Assembly (NCBI RefSeq): GCF_026213295.1 | Contig: NC_079421.1 | Location: 22,023,176 to 22,087,175 of the forward strand | Length of the DNA stretch: 64,000 bases | Source: Gadus chalcogrammus | Taxonomy: Eukaryota > Chordata > Actinopteri > Gadiformes > Gadidae | Reading direction: 5' to 3' | Part shown: positions 37,127 through 48,619 of the stretch, piece by piece | How positions within the stretch are numbered: the first letter of the stretch is position 1 | How the letters are laid out: each line of letters begins with the position of its first letter | Translations under genes and position numbers: made by a program | Notes under the pieces: model-generated | Databases searched by the model: none | Seen by the model: the letters and a program-made list of their open reading frames with translations, nothing else | What the model was told of the DNA's origin: nothing

Positions 37127-38183
37127 CAAAGCAGTTAATGTTTGACTGTGAAGCATAGCGCCCCCTATGGCCACATCAGTACCACAGGCAGTAAGACCTG
37201 CTTTGGAGTTGTTGATTTTAGGACTTGGTCCAATTCACTTTCAATTCTAAACAACAATATTCCAAAAATGTATACGAAGAGAACTATACCACATTTCCAC
37301 TACAGTAGATTGGTGCACTGCACTGACATAAACCGACAACTCCTGAAAATGAGGGCAGGAGAATGATCAAAAAAGCCCAGAAGGAAACATGGCGGCTTCC
37401 TCTGAAAACCCACTAAACACAATGGAAGATATTACAGCGGACTACCGTTAATAAAACAGGACATATTTAGGCTCATTATACTTCATGATTATATCTGGTG
37501 GGCCGTCTCTAAAAGTAGCTCCCCCTCCAACTTTCTCCGTCGGAAGCAGACTTGTTTGGATACTTCTGCTTGTGATGCTAATGCGAGCTGATCTCCAAAG
37601 GAGCCGCACTGCCATTATGGGCTGTTTAGACGCATGTGTTTTCCACGGTGGGTCCAGCAGGATGTGAAGAGGGGAGAGAGGGAGCCTACTTTCTGCCGAC
37701 AGTGGCCCTTCCTCATCTCTGCGTGCCGTCTGGTCTCATCTTTAATGGCGAATACATGGGATGAGGCACATCATTAAAAAGAGCCTTTCAGAGGCTTTCC
37801 TGTCTGCCATTAAACTTTATAGCTAACCTCTCCCATTACCTTTTATCCTCAGTTTTAATGGCTAGGGGACATTGGTGGCTAAAAAAAAACCCTGCTGGCT
37901 ATAGGTCGATATACCAAAACGGTTAAATTGTATTCCAAAACAGCGGCGCTGCAGAAAACAAGACAAAAGTTAAAGTCACTAATTGACACATTGGGGGAAC
38001 AACATCCCGCTCTCGGTGTAGGACCAGAGTCGTTGGTTGTTGGGGTTTTTCCCCCGTGAGGGCAGGGTGGACGGAGAGCAGGTGGTGTCTGCACGGCCAG
38101 GGCAGCGGCCTTTCAGGAGGGAGCGGCAAATAGGAGCAACAAAGAGCTGGTGGTCAGCTGGAGGCACACACCTTGTTTGCACT

Positions 38184-38211
38184 TACACACACACGCATTC
38201 ATACAAACCCG

Positions 38212-38242
<31 letters not shown>

Positions 38243-38425
38243 CACATAGAGTCACACACACAGACACATTCACAAACACACGCACACAGTCATACACAAA
38301 CACACAAATGCGTCATACAGACACACAAGGACATACACACAGTCACAAACACACACACACCCACACACACACAAACACAATTCAGCAATGTGTGTGTTTG
38401 TGTGTGTATGTGTGTGCATATATGT
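38184..38425. repeat. CA-rich tract followed by TG tract
   Basis: Interrupted CACA (38184-38380), then tgtgtgtttgtgtgtgtatg (38389-38425). It is another CA/TG pair in inverted orientation. Confidence 0.92.
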
Positions 38426-38900
38426 GTGCCTCCCTATTTCTGAGGCGTCCTCATAAAAGGAAATTGCAAAACAAAGATCAGATTCCGCCAAGTGTAGGGC
38501 GGGCATGAAGGGATGGAGAGAGCACTTATGAAATATGGCAATAATAATAGGATGACTTGGCTCCGACCCGTTGTCCTTTACGGTGTACAGCCGAGCTCGG
38601 GAGGCAATCTCCGCTCCGAAGTGGAAGAATCGGCTTTCCAAATGAAGACACAACAAACCCCGCCGTCCGTACTGAATATGCATCAGGAGAGGGTCTGCCC
38701 CGTGCCCTGGAGGTAATGACCCCCCCAGAGGTAATAACCTTATGTCAGGGACGGACGGACGGACGACACAGGGCTGCTCTACTCTGCATAGCCCTCCCAT
38801 AGAGCTAGGGTTAGGGTTAACACACGCAACCAGACCCAGGGTGAGGAAACGGAACCGCAACGCAAATCAGCACGCAGGAGCCCTGGGGGGGGGAAGAGAA

Positions 38901-39000
38901 NNNNNNNNNNNNNNNNNNNNNNNNNNNNNNNNNNNNNNNNNNNNNNNNNNNNNNNNNNNNNNNNNNNNNNNNNNNNNNNNNNNNNNNNNNNNNNNNNNNN
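38901..39000. other. assembly gap (100 N)
   Basis: Exactly 100 N, the conventional placeholder for a gap of unknown size. GGGGGGGGGAAGAGAA precedes it and a 50-bp TC tract follows it, so the missing sequence is probably GA/TC low complexity. Confidence 0.99.

Positions 39001-39050
<50 letters not shown>
39001..39050. repeat. (TC)n microsatellite at the gap edge
   Basis: A 50-bp perfect TC tract, truncated by the gap. Confidence 0.97.
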
Positions 39051-39053
<3 letters not shown>

Positions 39054-39054
<1 letters not shown>

Positions 39055-39345
39055 TCTCTGTCACCCTCTCTCCCTCTCTCTGCCTGCTTGGCATTTTCCG
39101 CGCTGAATGCCAGAATTGTCTATAAAGTGAGCTGTCAGAGGAGGGCCTGCGATGAGATACATCAGGCTCATTGTGAGCCCGAGAAAATAATGAACCATTC
39201 CCATTTCTCCCTCTTAATATGTTAAATGCGCTATCCATGACAAGTGCATAGAGATAAGCAGTCCCTCTCTGGCTGATTAAATACATTGGCTGTATAGAGA
39301 AGAGCTTTGGCAGAATGGGAGTTCGGGCAACGCCATTATAGCATT
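39054..39345. promoter_or_regulatory. candidate conserved element in the last pcdh19 intron
   Basis: A repeat-free block with GAAAATAATGAACCATT, TTAATATGTTAAATGCG and CTGATTAAATACATTGG. It is similar in texture to fish-mammal conserved non-coding DNA, but this is untested. Confidence 0.25.
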
Positions 39346-40847
39346 ATAAGCATTATTTTGAGTCACAGACCCGAGATGAAGGCCTTCTTGTTTGTGTGCA
39401 TGTGTGTATGTGTATGAGGCGCTGTGTATGTTGGATAATGGCCTTGAATGACGTGGTCCGTCTGAATTCTCTATACGATTATTGCAGTTATTGTTGTGTG
39501 AAAACTAGATTATACTTTCACGTGTTCCATCATATAAAACTTTATATCTATCTATAAATCGCGTGCGTTTCATAGCAGTGTTTGTGTTTGAATAAAAGCT
39601 TTAATAACTGTATGCTCAGAGTGCTGGCTTTGAGACTTCTTGGTAAATATCTCTAGCCCTCTGATTTGTACGGATAATCAAAAAGGAAATGCTATTTTCG
39701 TAGTACAGTTTTAAGTTGATTATATAATTATACAGGGTTTCCATAGGGGCATTAATCCTGGCTTGTGTATGATTTTAAGTGTTCATTCTTAATGAAGTTA
39801 TTTTAATGCAAGCATAATGATAAAATATGCCTGTTGGAAAAAAGCACAAACTTTTCGTGAATTTCCGTGAAACACATTTTTTACACGTAATACCTTCACT
39901 TCAAGTGTTGAAGAGGTCTGCTTGTATGTTACGTCGTAATATCCCTGCAAATCCCTCCCTTGATTTGTTTTTATTAAATCTACTTTTATGAACACGGTGG
40001 CGTGTGGGCAAGCACAAAGCGTGTGCACTGTGTCTTCCTTAACACTGCCTTTGCAACCGGGCTATTGATCATTGTCGTCCATTTTGTCCCTGCAGGGTCC
40101 ATATTAGATTAGGTGACTCCAAATCAAAATAGATGGCCCCGACGTAGTATTTGTGTGTTAATCGAATCATAAACCATCCGAAAGCAGCATGCATTCTGGG
40201 AGCAAAAAAAAAAGGGAAACGTGATGTTTAATTCAATCGTGTGAGTTGTTTGAGAATCAGTGAATTCCTGTCGCACTTATCCAGACGCAAGCAAAGCACT
40301 CCCACCTGTCAGCAGACTCCAGGGTTTTTTTCCCTCGTCCCCGCCTCGCTAAGACTGCTTACTAGACTCCCGGTTTATCTCTCATTTCCATCTCGCTATC
40401 TTTCAAACACACTCACACACCGAGACAGACAGACAGACACACACACACAGACACAGGCAAACACACACACACACACACACCCCTCCCGGGTTGTCAGTGC
40501 AGCTCGCTGCCTGGCGCGCGCTGACACCTGTCAGGGTTTTCATTAGGAGATCAGAGGACTGCAAACTAGAGATGTTCTCGTGTTGAATTTAGGGCAAGTC
40601 TGCAGCACAAACATGTAAGGCTCGTCTGCTCTTTATTTCATCCAACAGGGGAAGAGGGGGGGTGGCGGTGGTGGTGGTGGTGGTGGTTTGGGGGGGGGCG
40701 GGGGGTTGCTGACACAGAAGTACGGAAATATGGACCGCTGAGAGATTGGGAAGGATGGATGGAAGATGGAAAGGAGGGAATACAGACACCAGGAATGGAG
40801 AGGATGGGGTAGGATTAGGAAGTTAACCCAGAGAAAATCCATAAATG

Positions 40848-40919
40848 GATAGATAGATAGATAGATAGATAGATAGGTGGAGAGAGAGAGGGAAAGAGAG
40901 AGAAAGAGAGAGATAGTTG

Positions 40920-40981
<62 letters not shown>

Positions 40982-41023
40982 TAGTTGGATAGACAGATAG
41001 TTGGATAGATAGATAGATAGTTG

Positions 41024-41076
<53 letters not shown>

Positions 41077-41093
41077 TTGGATAGACAGACAGA
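40848..41093. repeat. (GATA)n / (GA)n / (GATA)n compound microsatellite
   Basis: GATA units, a 50-bp GA core (about 40928-40980), then GATAGTTG- and GATA-based units. The AGATAGTTGGATAGA-type interruption repeats four times. Confidence 0.96.
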
Positions 41094-41568
41094 CTGAGTC
41101 TGTGCTGAATTCAAGTGTGAAGACGACAGGAGTTTCAGAGGGCGGAAAAATGCCTTGAAATCAATTAGGAGGAGCGAAACCCAGCAGCTCGGTGGAGGAG
41201 GGGGGGGGGGGAGACGTCTGTTGCCCACAACCCTGCTCTCGTTCCCGGCCCCCCGCTTCAGGAACACGCCCATAGGGAGCTACCGGATATATGAGAACCG
41301 TCCTCCCGGGAATGAGATGAAATCGCTCAGAAATGAAGCAGAGTCGGTGATTCCTCGGCTAATTGAAGAGTTCTGGCTCCGGTTGCGTCTAATAGGCCAA
41401 AAAGTATAAAAAAATATATATATATATTCCTTCTTTTTTTCTACTCCTTCCAAGAACTGCAGTTTTAATTCCTCCAATGTTATGGTACACCCAAAAAACA
41501 CACAAGCTAATGAAAGCCTCTAGTAAATGCGTAAGAACGGACGCCGCCGAAGAAGGAAGAAGAGGAGT

Positions 41569-41701
41569 GAGATCCGGATCCAACCGCCCCCCCGTCCACA
41601 GAGATCCGGATCCAACCGCTCCCCGTCCACAGAGATCCGGATCCAACCGCTCCCCGTCCACAGAGATCCGGATCCAACCGCTCCCCGTCCACAGAGATCC
41701 G
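41569..41701. repeat. 31-bp tandem array, 4.3 copies
   Basis: The unit begins GAGATCCGGATCCAACCGCT and continues CCCCGTCCACA. The first copy carries extra C residues, and the last three full copies are identical. Each unit contains a GGATCC palindrome. The near-perfect identity suggests recent expansion. Confidence 0.95.
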
Positions 41702-43170
41702 TCGGGGGACTCAACCAGACATGAATGTTGAGCCCGGACCAACGATGGATCATCCATAGCCGGCAGGAATTAAGGGAGCGCTGTGACGATCAGTGGAACT
41801 GAGAGGGGCGGCTATGGGTGGGGGGTGGGGGAAGAATGGAAGAAAGAGCCGATTTAGCTCTTTTTTTATGTCGCCATATTTGAGTCTCCTCCCTTAGCTC
41901 CCCCCCCCCCCCCTACCTTCCCTCCTCCTGGTGGCTCTCGTGAGCCGGGGGGGCTAACAGACGCTGGGGCTAATGTGGCTGGGTCAAACGTGAGGTGGGG
42001 CTAACAGTCTCTCCTCAGCGTTCTGAGCGTGGACTCGCCGGGTGCCTTATTGTGGGCGTTGGCGCCGTCGAGAGACACGACGGAGCCCACGGCGGCTGTG
42101 GGACAGCTTTCCCTTTTATAGATATTTAGTCGATTTCACGCAATTTGTTCCTGAAAACACAGATTGAATCAGCAAACGTGGGTCGGTTGACGTGGAGGTC
42201 GGGTTCATTCGTTGACGCGTTTTTACGGATACAGGCTTCGAACGCGGCACAACCCCTCCGGATCCAAATCTACGCGAACGTGTCTTCAGAAGCGCTTTGA
42301 GGAGCGCTAGCAGCTGGAGCCACAATGGATCCCGTAGCCGCAGATCCGCCCGCGAGCGGAGAGAGGAGGAGCCCGACGGGGGCGCGAGCAGCAGACAGTT
42401 AGCGCTTCAAACCGCTCGAAGGAAACAAAGAACGATCGTTGGGATACGGGGCCGGGATTATTCCCCGGGAAAACCCGGGACTGCTAGAGCCCCTGGCATC
42501 CCGAGACCAGGGGCTGATGGGAGGACCCCAGGCGAAGCCGTCTTTGTGCTGGAGGTAATGCTTCATCCACTGGGCAAACACCCCCTCTTCTCTGCCACTG
42601 GGAATAGTAAATACTTTCACGGCATGCGCCTGGGATTTTAGTATCTACTTCCTGGCTCCCCTCCCTCTTCTTCATCTTCGTATCAACAAGAGAGCGCAGC
42701 GCAATAAAACTAAACACAAACAAAAGCACACAAAAGGGAAGGCAAATCCAGGCCTCTTTCATCCTCGTCTGGGGGTTCTCGCTCGCTGTCCTTTGGCAAT
42801 TGCCGTCTCTCAACTTGTTTTCTGCTCCGGCTGCCAGGAGAGCCAAACTACACAGCTATTCCCCGCAGACAGCTAAACAGCGGGGCGTTTAGAGAACCTG
42901 CCTCTTTGTCTCCCAACCGGTTCCCCCTGCAGTCCCACCGCCGCCCGCCGTCCATTAAGACAGATGAGCTCCACGCGAGGACCGCGTGGGTCCGGGCGTG
43001 AGGCGGCGTGCGGCCGCGGTGCTGCTCCGGTTATCGGGGGGACATTAACCAGGAAGGAGGGCAGCAGTCACACGAGGCTCCGTCAGAGCCCCAGCAAGCA
43101 CGCAGGTACAGCGTGGTGGAATATATAATGAGGCATCACGCGAACTGCAGGGGGACAGGGGAGGACGGGA

Positions 43171-43238
43171 CAGAGAGGGAGAGAGGGAGAGAGGGGCAGA
43201 GAGGGAGAGACAGAGAGAGAGAGGGAGAGAGAGAGAGA
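43171..43238. repeat. GA-rich tract
   Basis: A gagagggagagagggagaga type polypurine tract. Confidence 0.9.
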
Positions 43239-43538
43239 GTGGGCAAAATAAGGCCCTTACTAGGAGACGAGGACGGTGTTCTGACTCTGTTCCAGCGAGC
43301 AAAGGCCATCACTCAGTTTTCTTAGTACATAATTAGACTGTTGAGATGGAAATAGGAGTGACAATTTCATTTGCGATGGCATTACATTTGCACGTACGCT
43401 CAGATTTTCTACCGTCAATTCATATAATAATTATCACCGGTTCTCACTGCGGTCCGGGCCGCGCTCTGTCACGCAGTGTCCTGGAAGCCAGTGACAGGAC
43501 ACGCTGTCAGGAAGCCATTTTGTTCCATCCTCACAAGC

Positions 43539-43747
43539 TCGCTCGCTCGCTCTCTCTCTCTCTCTCGCTCTCCTAATCTCTCTTTCTCTCTTTCTCCAAC
43601 ACTCACTCTCTTTTTTTCTCTCTCCCCCCTTCTCCCCCTCTCCTTCTCTCTACCCCCTCTCCCCCCTCTCTCTCGCTCTCCCCTCTCCTCCCTCTCCCTC
43701 TCTCCCTCTCTCTCACCCCTCTCCTCCATCTCTCTCTCTCTCTCTCT
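43539..43747. repeat. CT-rich polypyrimidine tract, about 210 bp
   Basis: CTCGCTCGCTCGC followed by imperfect CTCTC/CCCCTCTC. It lies 300 bp from a GA-rich tract of opposite strand bias. Confidence 0.93.
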
Positions 43748-43751
43748 GAGG

Positions 43752-44060
43752 GAGGCAAATTGCCATTTCTATGCCCACGTCAGAGGGACACAAACACTCA
43801 TTCCTTTTAAAATGAGGCTCTCTGGTTCTCCACTGGCCTCTGGTCATCTGGAGAAAAGTCTTTTTAACCAGCGCTGTGTATCACTTTATGCATTCAGATG
43901 CCATTCATCAATTTCAACTGAAACAGATCCAATCATCGAGGCGGTAATGGGAAGGAAAAGGCTGCCTCCAAGAGCTTCTCCCCCACTTGAAATATTCCTC
44001 ATCTACATCACCTCTAATTGTCTCCAATAATGAGATCCCGGAGTTAGAGGAGCTGTCAGT
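43752..44060. promoter_or_regulatory. candidate conserved element in the last pcdh19 intron
   Basis: A 300-bp unique block between low-complexity tracts, with TTTATGCATTCAGATG, CCATTCATCAATTTC, CCAATCATCGAGG and CTAATTGTCTCCAATAATGA. The cluster of homeodomain/PBX-type cores suggests regulatory DNA, but this is untested. Confidence 0.3.
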
Positions 44061-44323
44061 ATGCATTCCGTTTTGTTTAGTTTTAGACGCAATGGGGCTT
44101 TTTTTTTCACGTGATGTGAAATAATTAGGGCAGGGCGTACAGTCGTCAACAAATGCGCTTATCATTGTCCATTACAATAGAGAAGCTGCTTAGTAACACC
44201 CATCGGAGGAAGATTCCAACAATGGCCTGGTGGCCAAGTCTGGCAACATCAGTGGCGGTTCGTTTTTTATTTTCCCCAAAGTCAGCTCAGTGATTACAAA
44301 TAAAAGGAATCGGCTGTGCGAAC

Positions 44324-44478
44324 ATGCACGTACACGCACCAGACAGCACACAGCCGCACACACGGGAACGCACGCGCACAAGCACATACACACAGATGCA
44401 CACGCACATACACACACGCATGCATGCACACCAATGCACGCACACGCCCCAACACTAGCACACACACACACACACACC
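44324..44478. repeat. CA-rich cryptic repeat with ACGC/ATGC
   Basis: Interrupted cacgcacatacacacacgca sequence ending in a short pure CA run. Confidence 0.9.
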
Positions 44479-44884
44479 TCTGTTCCGTCCACGCCCCTCA
44501 CAGAGGTATCGTGTAACAACATAAAGCCTTCCTGAAAGGTGCGTGTGTTACATAACCGGTTGTCCACAACACTCAGACAAAGAGACTATTATTACATAAC
44601 ATAACGACAAACTGTAAAGATTGTATTTACCTTCCAAAACTACTTTGGAAAGGCAACTGCTTTTTTAATTGCCTCGCCCGTCACAGTCATATCAATTAGA
44701 CAGCAAGGGTGAAGAAAAATCACCCAGGTTACAGCTGTTTTCAAAAATAACTTTCATAAATGATATCGGATTCAACTCAAATGACCTTAACCTTGTGAAA
44801 ACTACAGAATCAAAAGTTGAAGCAAGTTTGGTTTGAAGATCATATACAACTTGTATATGATATATGCAATACTGTACGCATAAC

Positions 44885-45138
<254 letters not shown>

Positions 45139-45607
45139 GCTCCATACTTTTTGCCCACTTCTTTCCGCCCAGACGCAGTTGACTGGCAGAAGCGTAAAAC
45201 AGACATCCACTTCCACTAGCTCCCGCCAGCAGATGTCTTCCTCGACGGCGTGCCGGGGACTTTGGAAACATCAGCATTAATTCCCTCACTAAACGTTCCC
45301 GCTGAATAATGCATGGCAGCGCGGGCAGATATGTAGATTCCCACCTTCTCTGTACCTTTGTCAGCCTAATTGCTGCCATTCAAGAAGCTGTGAGGCCGGT
45401 CACTGCTCAAGATCACACATGGCTGCTAGGAGTCAACACTGCGAGCCGAGACACTATCAAAGAGCTGCCCTCAGAGAGAGATCCCTGACATTAGGGGGTC
45501 TTAGGAGGACATCAAAGCAGAGGTACACTTCTGTGCGTGAGCATGTGTGTGTTATTCACATACTTCTAAGCACATCTGAGGGCCTTATCGCGCCATTGGC
45601 AATCATA

Positions 45608-45795
45608 CACACACACAAACACACACACATTTATACCTAAACAAACACACACACACACATACACACACACACACACACACCTAAAAGCACACAAATACAA
45701 ACACACCCACAATTAACTCCACCCACACACACACGATTCAAAGACAAAAAACCTAAGCACACAATTCTCGACACATACACACACACGCCGACCCA
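45608..45795. repeat. imperfect CA-rich tract
   Basis: Interrupted cacacaaacac/cacatacac sequence that continues the CA-rich zone toward the exon. Perfect runs are short. Confidence 0.85.
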
Positions 45796-45821
45796 AAGAG
45801 AAATACCTGAACACTGAGGTC

Positions 45822-45822
<1 letters not shown>

Positions 45823-45875
<53 letters not shown>
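45823..45875. repeat. (AC)n microsatellite just inside the last pcdh19 intron
   Basis: A 53-bp perfect CA tract that reads as (GT)n on the coding strand, starting 28 nt downstream of the 5' splice site of the 173-nt exon. Intronic CA/GT repeats at such positions can modulate splicing in other genes. Confidence 0.97.
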
Positions 45876-45876
<1 letters not shown>

Positions 45877-45903
45877 CGCGACGGCGTGCGCTATCCGTCC
45901 TAC

Positions 45904-46076
45904 CTTGGTCGGGCAGCTGGCAGACGTTGGGCGGGACGGTCATGTTGAGCACGTCGTTGACGGCCGTGTCCACGTAGTGACCCCGCTGCACGTCGTGCTC
46001 GCTGTCCGTCTGGTCGCTCTCCTCGTGGCCGCTGTCCTTCAGGCTGTTCCCCTCCAGGTCCTTGAAGGTGGATGTG
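45904..46076 (-). CDS. pcdh19: protocadherin-19, internal coding exon (exon 5 by the human numbering)
   Basis: This 173-nt cytoplasmic-tail exon has an acceptor …cccccatgcag at 46077-46078 and a donor GTAGGA at 45898-45903. It enters in phase 2, completing AG|C as Ser, and leaves in phase 1, with G|AC making Asp with the next exon. The reading is [20 protein letters not shown], then [11 protein letters not shown], then a TAVNDVLN segment, ending in [25 protein letters not shown] and TAVNDVLN are signature stretches of PCDH19. The Ser/Asp/Glu-rich character suggests an unstructured, phosphorylatable tail, which is inference. As I recall it, the human exon has the same length. The exon is tightly framed by repeats: a CA/TG tract starts 28 nt beyond the donor, and a 35-bp minisatellite starts 26 nt before the exon. 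The open frame continues upstream and downstream past the splice sites but becomes unrelated low-complexity sequence there, which supports the chosen borders. Confidence 0.96.
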
Positions 46077-46120
46077 CTGCATGGGGGCCAGCGGAGACAC
46101 AAGGGAGACTCTGGTTAACT
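46077..46120 (-). promoter_or_regulatory. 3' splice region of the 173-nt pcdh19 exon
   Basis: On the minus strand the order is a GTTAACC motif, a pyrimidine-rich stretch (gtctcccttgtgtctccgct) and ggcccccatgcag. The TTAAC fits the yUnAy branch-point pattern with the branch A at 46115, 39 nt upstream of the exon. This motif lies inside the first copy of the 35-bp minisatellite, so the same motif recurs further upstream. Confidence 0.5.
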
Positions 46121-46524
46121 GACAGAACCCTTACAGAGGGAGGCTCTGGTTAACTGACAGAACCCTTACAGAGGGAGGCTCTGGTTAACTGACAGAACCC
46201 TTACAGAGTGAGGCTCTGGTTTACTGACAGAACCCTTAAAGAGTGAGGCTCTGGTTAACTGACAGAACCCTTACAGAGTGAGGCTCTGGTTTACTGACAG
46301 AACCCTTACAGAGTGGGGCTCTGGTTAACTGACATAACCCTTACAGAGTGAGGCTCTGGTTAACTGACAGAACCCTTACAGAGGGAGGCTTTGGTTAACT
46401 GACAGAACGCCTGCGGAGTGGGGCTCTGGTTAACTGACAGAACCCTTACACAGTGGGGCTCTGGTTAACTGACAGAACCCTTACAGAGTGAGGCTCTGGT
46501 TTACTGACAGAATGCCTGCAGAGG
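46103..46524. repeat. 35-bp minisatellite, 12 copies, abutting the pcdh19 173-nt exon
   Basis: Twelve head-to-tail copies of a 35-bp unit built on 'ctctggttaactgacagaac' followed by 'ccttacagagtgaggg'. Variants include ggtttactgac, gacataaccc, gaacgcctgcgg and a terminal gaatgcctgcag. There are no spacers, so it is not CRISPR-like. The array starts 26 nt from the exon border. Confidence 0.97.
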
Positions 46525-46582
46525 ACCGTGAAAAGAGAAGGGATTCTCCCTTCTGTTTTCGGTTTCGTTCCCGTGTTTTTGT

Positions 46583-46838
46583 AGACTGGGTAGCCCCGCC
46601 CATTCCGCCGGCGATTTGAATCCGCCCTGCAGAAGGGTCTGGGGAGGAGCTTCTTTCTGCTTCCGATACGTTTTTTGCGGGAGCCAATCACCAAGCTGGC
46701 TTTTCCCCCTGGCGCGCTGTTGCATGGTTAACACAATGACGACAGGGAACGGCTCTTGTGCTGAAGAAAAGGACAGCAGCCTCCCCAGACCAACGAGCAA
46801 ACTACGATTGAGCTTGGTCTGGCAACAGCCCGACTAGA
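46583..46838. mobile_element. hAT-type MITE in pcdh19 intron, 256 bp
   Basis: A perfect 8-bp direct repeat GTTTTTGT (46575-46582 and 46839-46846) brackets a segment beginning AGACTGGGTAGCCCCGCCC and ending GGTCTGGCAACAGCCCGACTAGA. The ends form an imperfect inverted repeat, and the outer bases resemble abundant fish DNA transposons that end in …GCCAGACC/TAGTC. There is no transposase. It lies about 50 bp from the end of the 35-bp minisatellite. Confidence 0.75.
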
Positions 46839-47519
46839 GTTTTTGTGTTCCCGTGTTGGGGTCTGAAGACCACATCTGGGTCTGAGGAGCTCACCCTTCA
46901 TCCCCCTAGCCTCCCTTTTCTCTCCTTCTCCCGACTCGTCCTTCCTGTGTACCTTTTTTGTTGTTCCTTTGAGCGAAGCCTTTCCACTGTTACCGATGAA
47001 TCGGCCGCAAACTCATTTCAGGAGCGTTTCTCTAAACGAGTTCTGGGTAGAAGGACCCGTTGTGCGGTGACCTTGTGACCCTGTGACCCTGTGACCTGGC
47101 AGAGGAGCGGGCTTCGTGTTCCCGAAGCGAGGCGGCGCGCTCGCTGAAGCTCTCCAGGGCCTTTGTCCAATTAAGTTCGGTGTGCATTCATTTATTAATT
47201 TATTTACTTATTCAACTTAGCATTGCTCCGTGGGCCTTGACAGAGAGAGTGTGTGTGTGTGGGGGGGTGGGGGGGGGGACGTTGGCTCGGTGAGCTGTCG
47301 ACGAACAAGCGGCTTGCAGCAGCCAGCCACTAACATCAGACCCATGCTGCAGTATCAGGGAGTCGGTGGAAATAAGATGGATGGGAGTGAATGCTGGGAG
47401 CCTACAAACTGTGCATCTGTCTTGTTTGACGCTCGCAGTCAATAAATGGGCTGGTGTGTATAGGGGAGTGCGCTAGCCTGTGTTTTTGTATGTGTGTGTG
47501 CGTGTGGATGTGTTTGTGT

Positions 47520-47641
<122 letters not shown>

Positions 47642-47782
47642 ATGGGTGGATGTATATGTGTTTGTCTGTGTGTGTGTTTGTGTCTAAAGTGTGGGGGCAC
47701 AGTAAACAGCTGCACAACCACAGCTTGATTTATCCTTGTTTGATTTCCAACCCACTGGAACAGCGCTAATAAGAAGAGTGTG

Positions 47783-47817
47783 GTGTGTGTGTGTGTGTGT
47801 GTGGGGGGGGGGGGGTG
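47783..47817. repeat. (TG)n followed by poly-G
   Basis: tgtgtgtgtgtg then G13. Confidence 0.93.
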
Positions 47818-48619
47818 CACATGTTGCTGTGAGCAGGAAGGCACCTGGGCCAGGGCAGGACACGAGGAAAGGAGGAGAGGAGATGCAGAAGGCAAGATAA
47901 GGCGCTCTGCATTCTCGGAGTAAAACAGGACGACTAAGGTTAGACCGGAATATGTTTGCACTTACTACTTAACATATTTACCAAAGAGGGGGGGGGGGGG
48001 TTGCAATTAATAACAGCACAGCCCACTCCCCCGCTGTAGACCCCCTCCCCAATCTCAAACGGACCCCTTCTCCCTGCAGAGGGCAGAGGAGAGGAGAGGA
48101 GCGGTCCTCTCAGATGCTATCGCTGTAATTGCAGCGGTGAGAGAGCACACCTCCTGGGCCTCCTGAAAGGGCGCTCTTTGTGCCGGGCGGTGGAAGGGCA
48201 GCCGGCCACACCGTGATGCTCTGTGTTTACATTAACAGGGAATCTTTCTTTGGAGGGGGGGGGGGGGGGGAGCAGGAGGAAATTGCTATAATGGGTTTTC
48301 CAAAGGCCAGGGTGGGCTCACACAATGGAGCCCCCTGGAATGCCCGATAGCTGCAGGCGACGGGGGGGAGGGTGGGGGGAGAGTTATAGCAGCGCAGCCG
48401 GGCGGCCTGGTAGGGAGACCTGACGGAGCTGACGGACACTATTGTATGACCCCGGAGGGTCCCTGGGCACCCGTCGGCCTGATCCCCCCCCCCCCACCCC
48501 ATCCCCCCCCACCCTATCAATCGCACAGCCAGATCGCATTTCCTGCAGCAGGTGGAGGAAAAGAAAATAACAAATAGGTTCCACAGTGCTACTTCACATA
48601 AATTCGGCAGTTGCTGAGT

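Noticed and set aside
38810..38822. Telomere-like GGGTTAGGGTTA
   Set aside because: Only two units, so it is consistent with chance.
46103..46524. Regular 35-bp repeats resembling a CRISPR array
   Set aside because: The units are directly contiguous with no spacers, in a vertebrate intron. It is a minisatellite.
46501..46800. 99-residue minus-strand open frame
   Set aside because: It lies across the hAT MITE and the end of the minisatellite, so it is not a gene.
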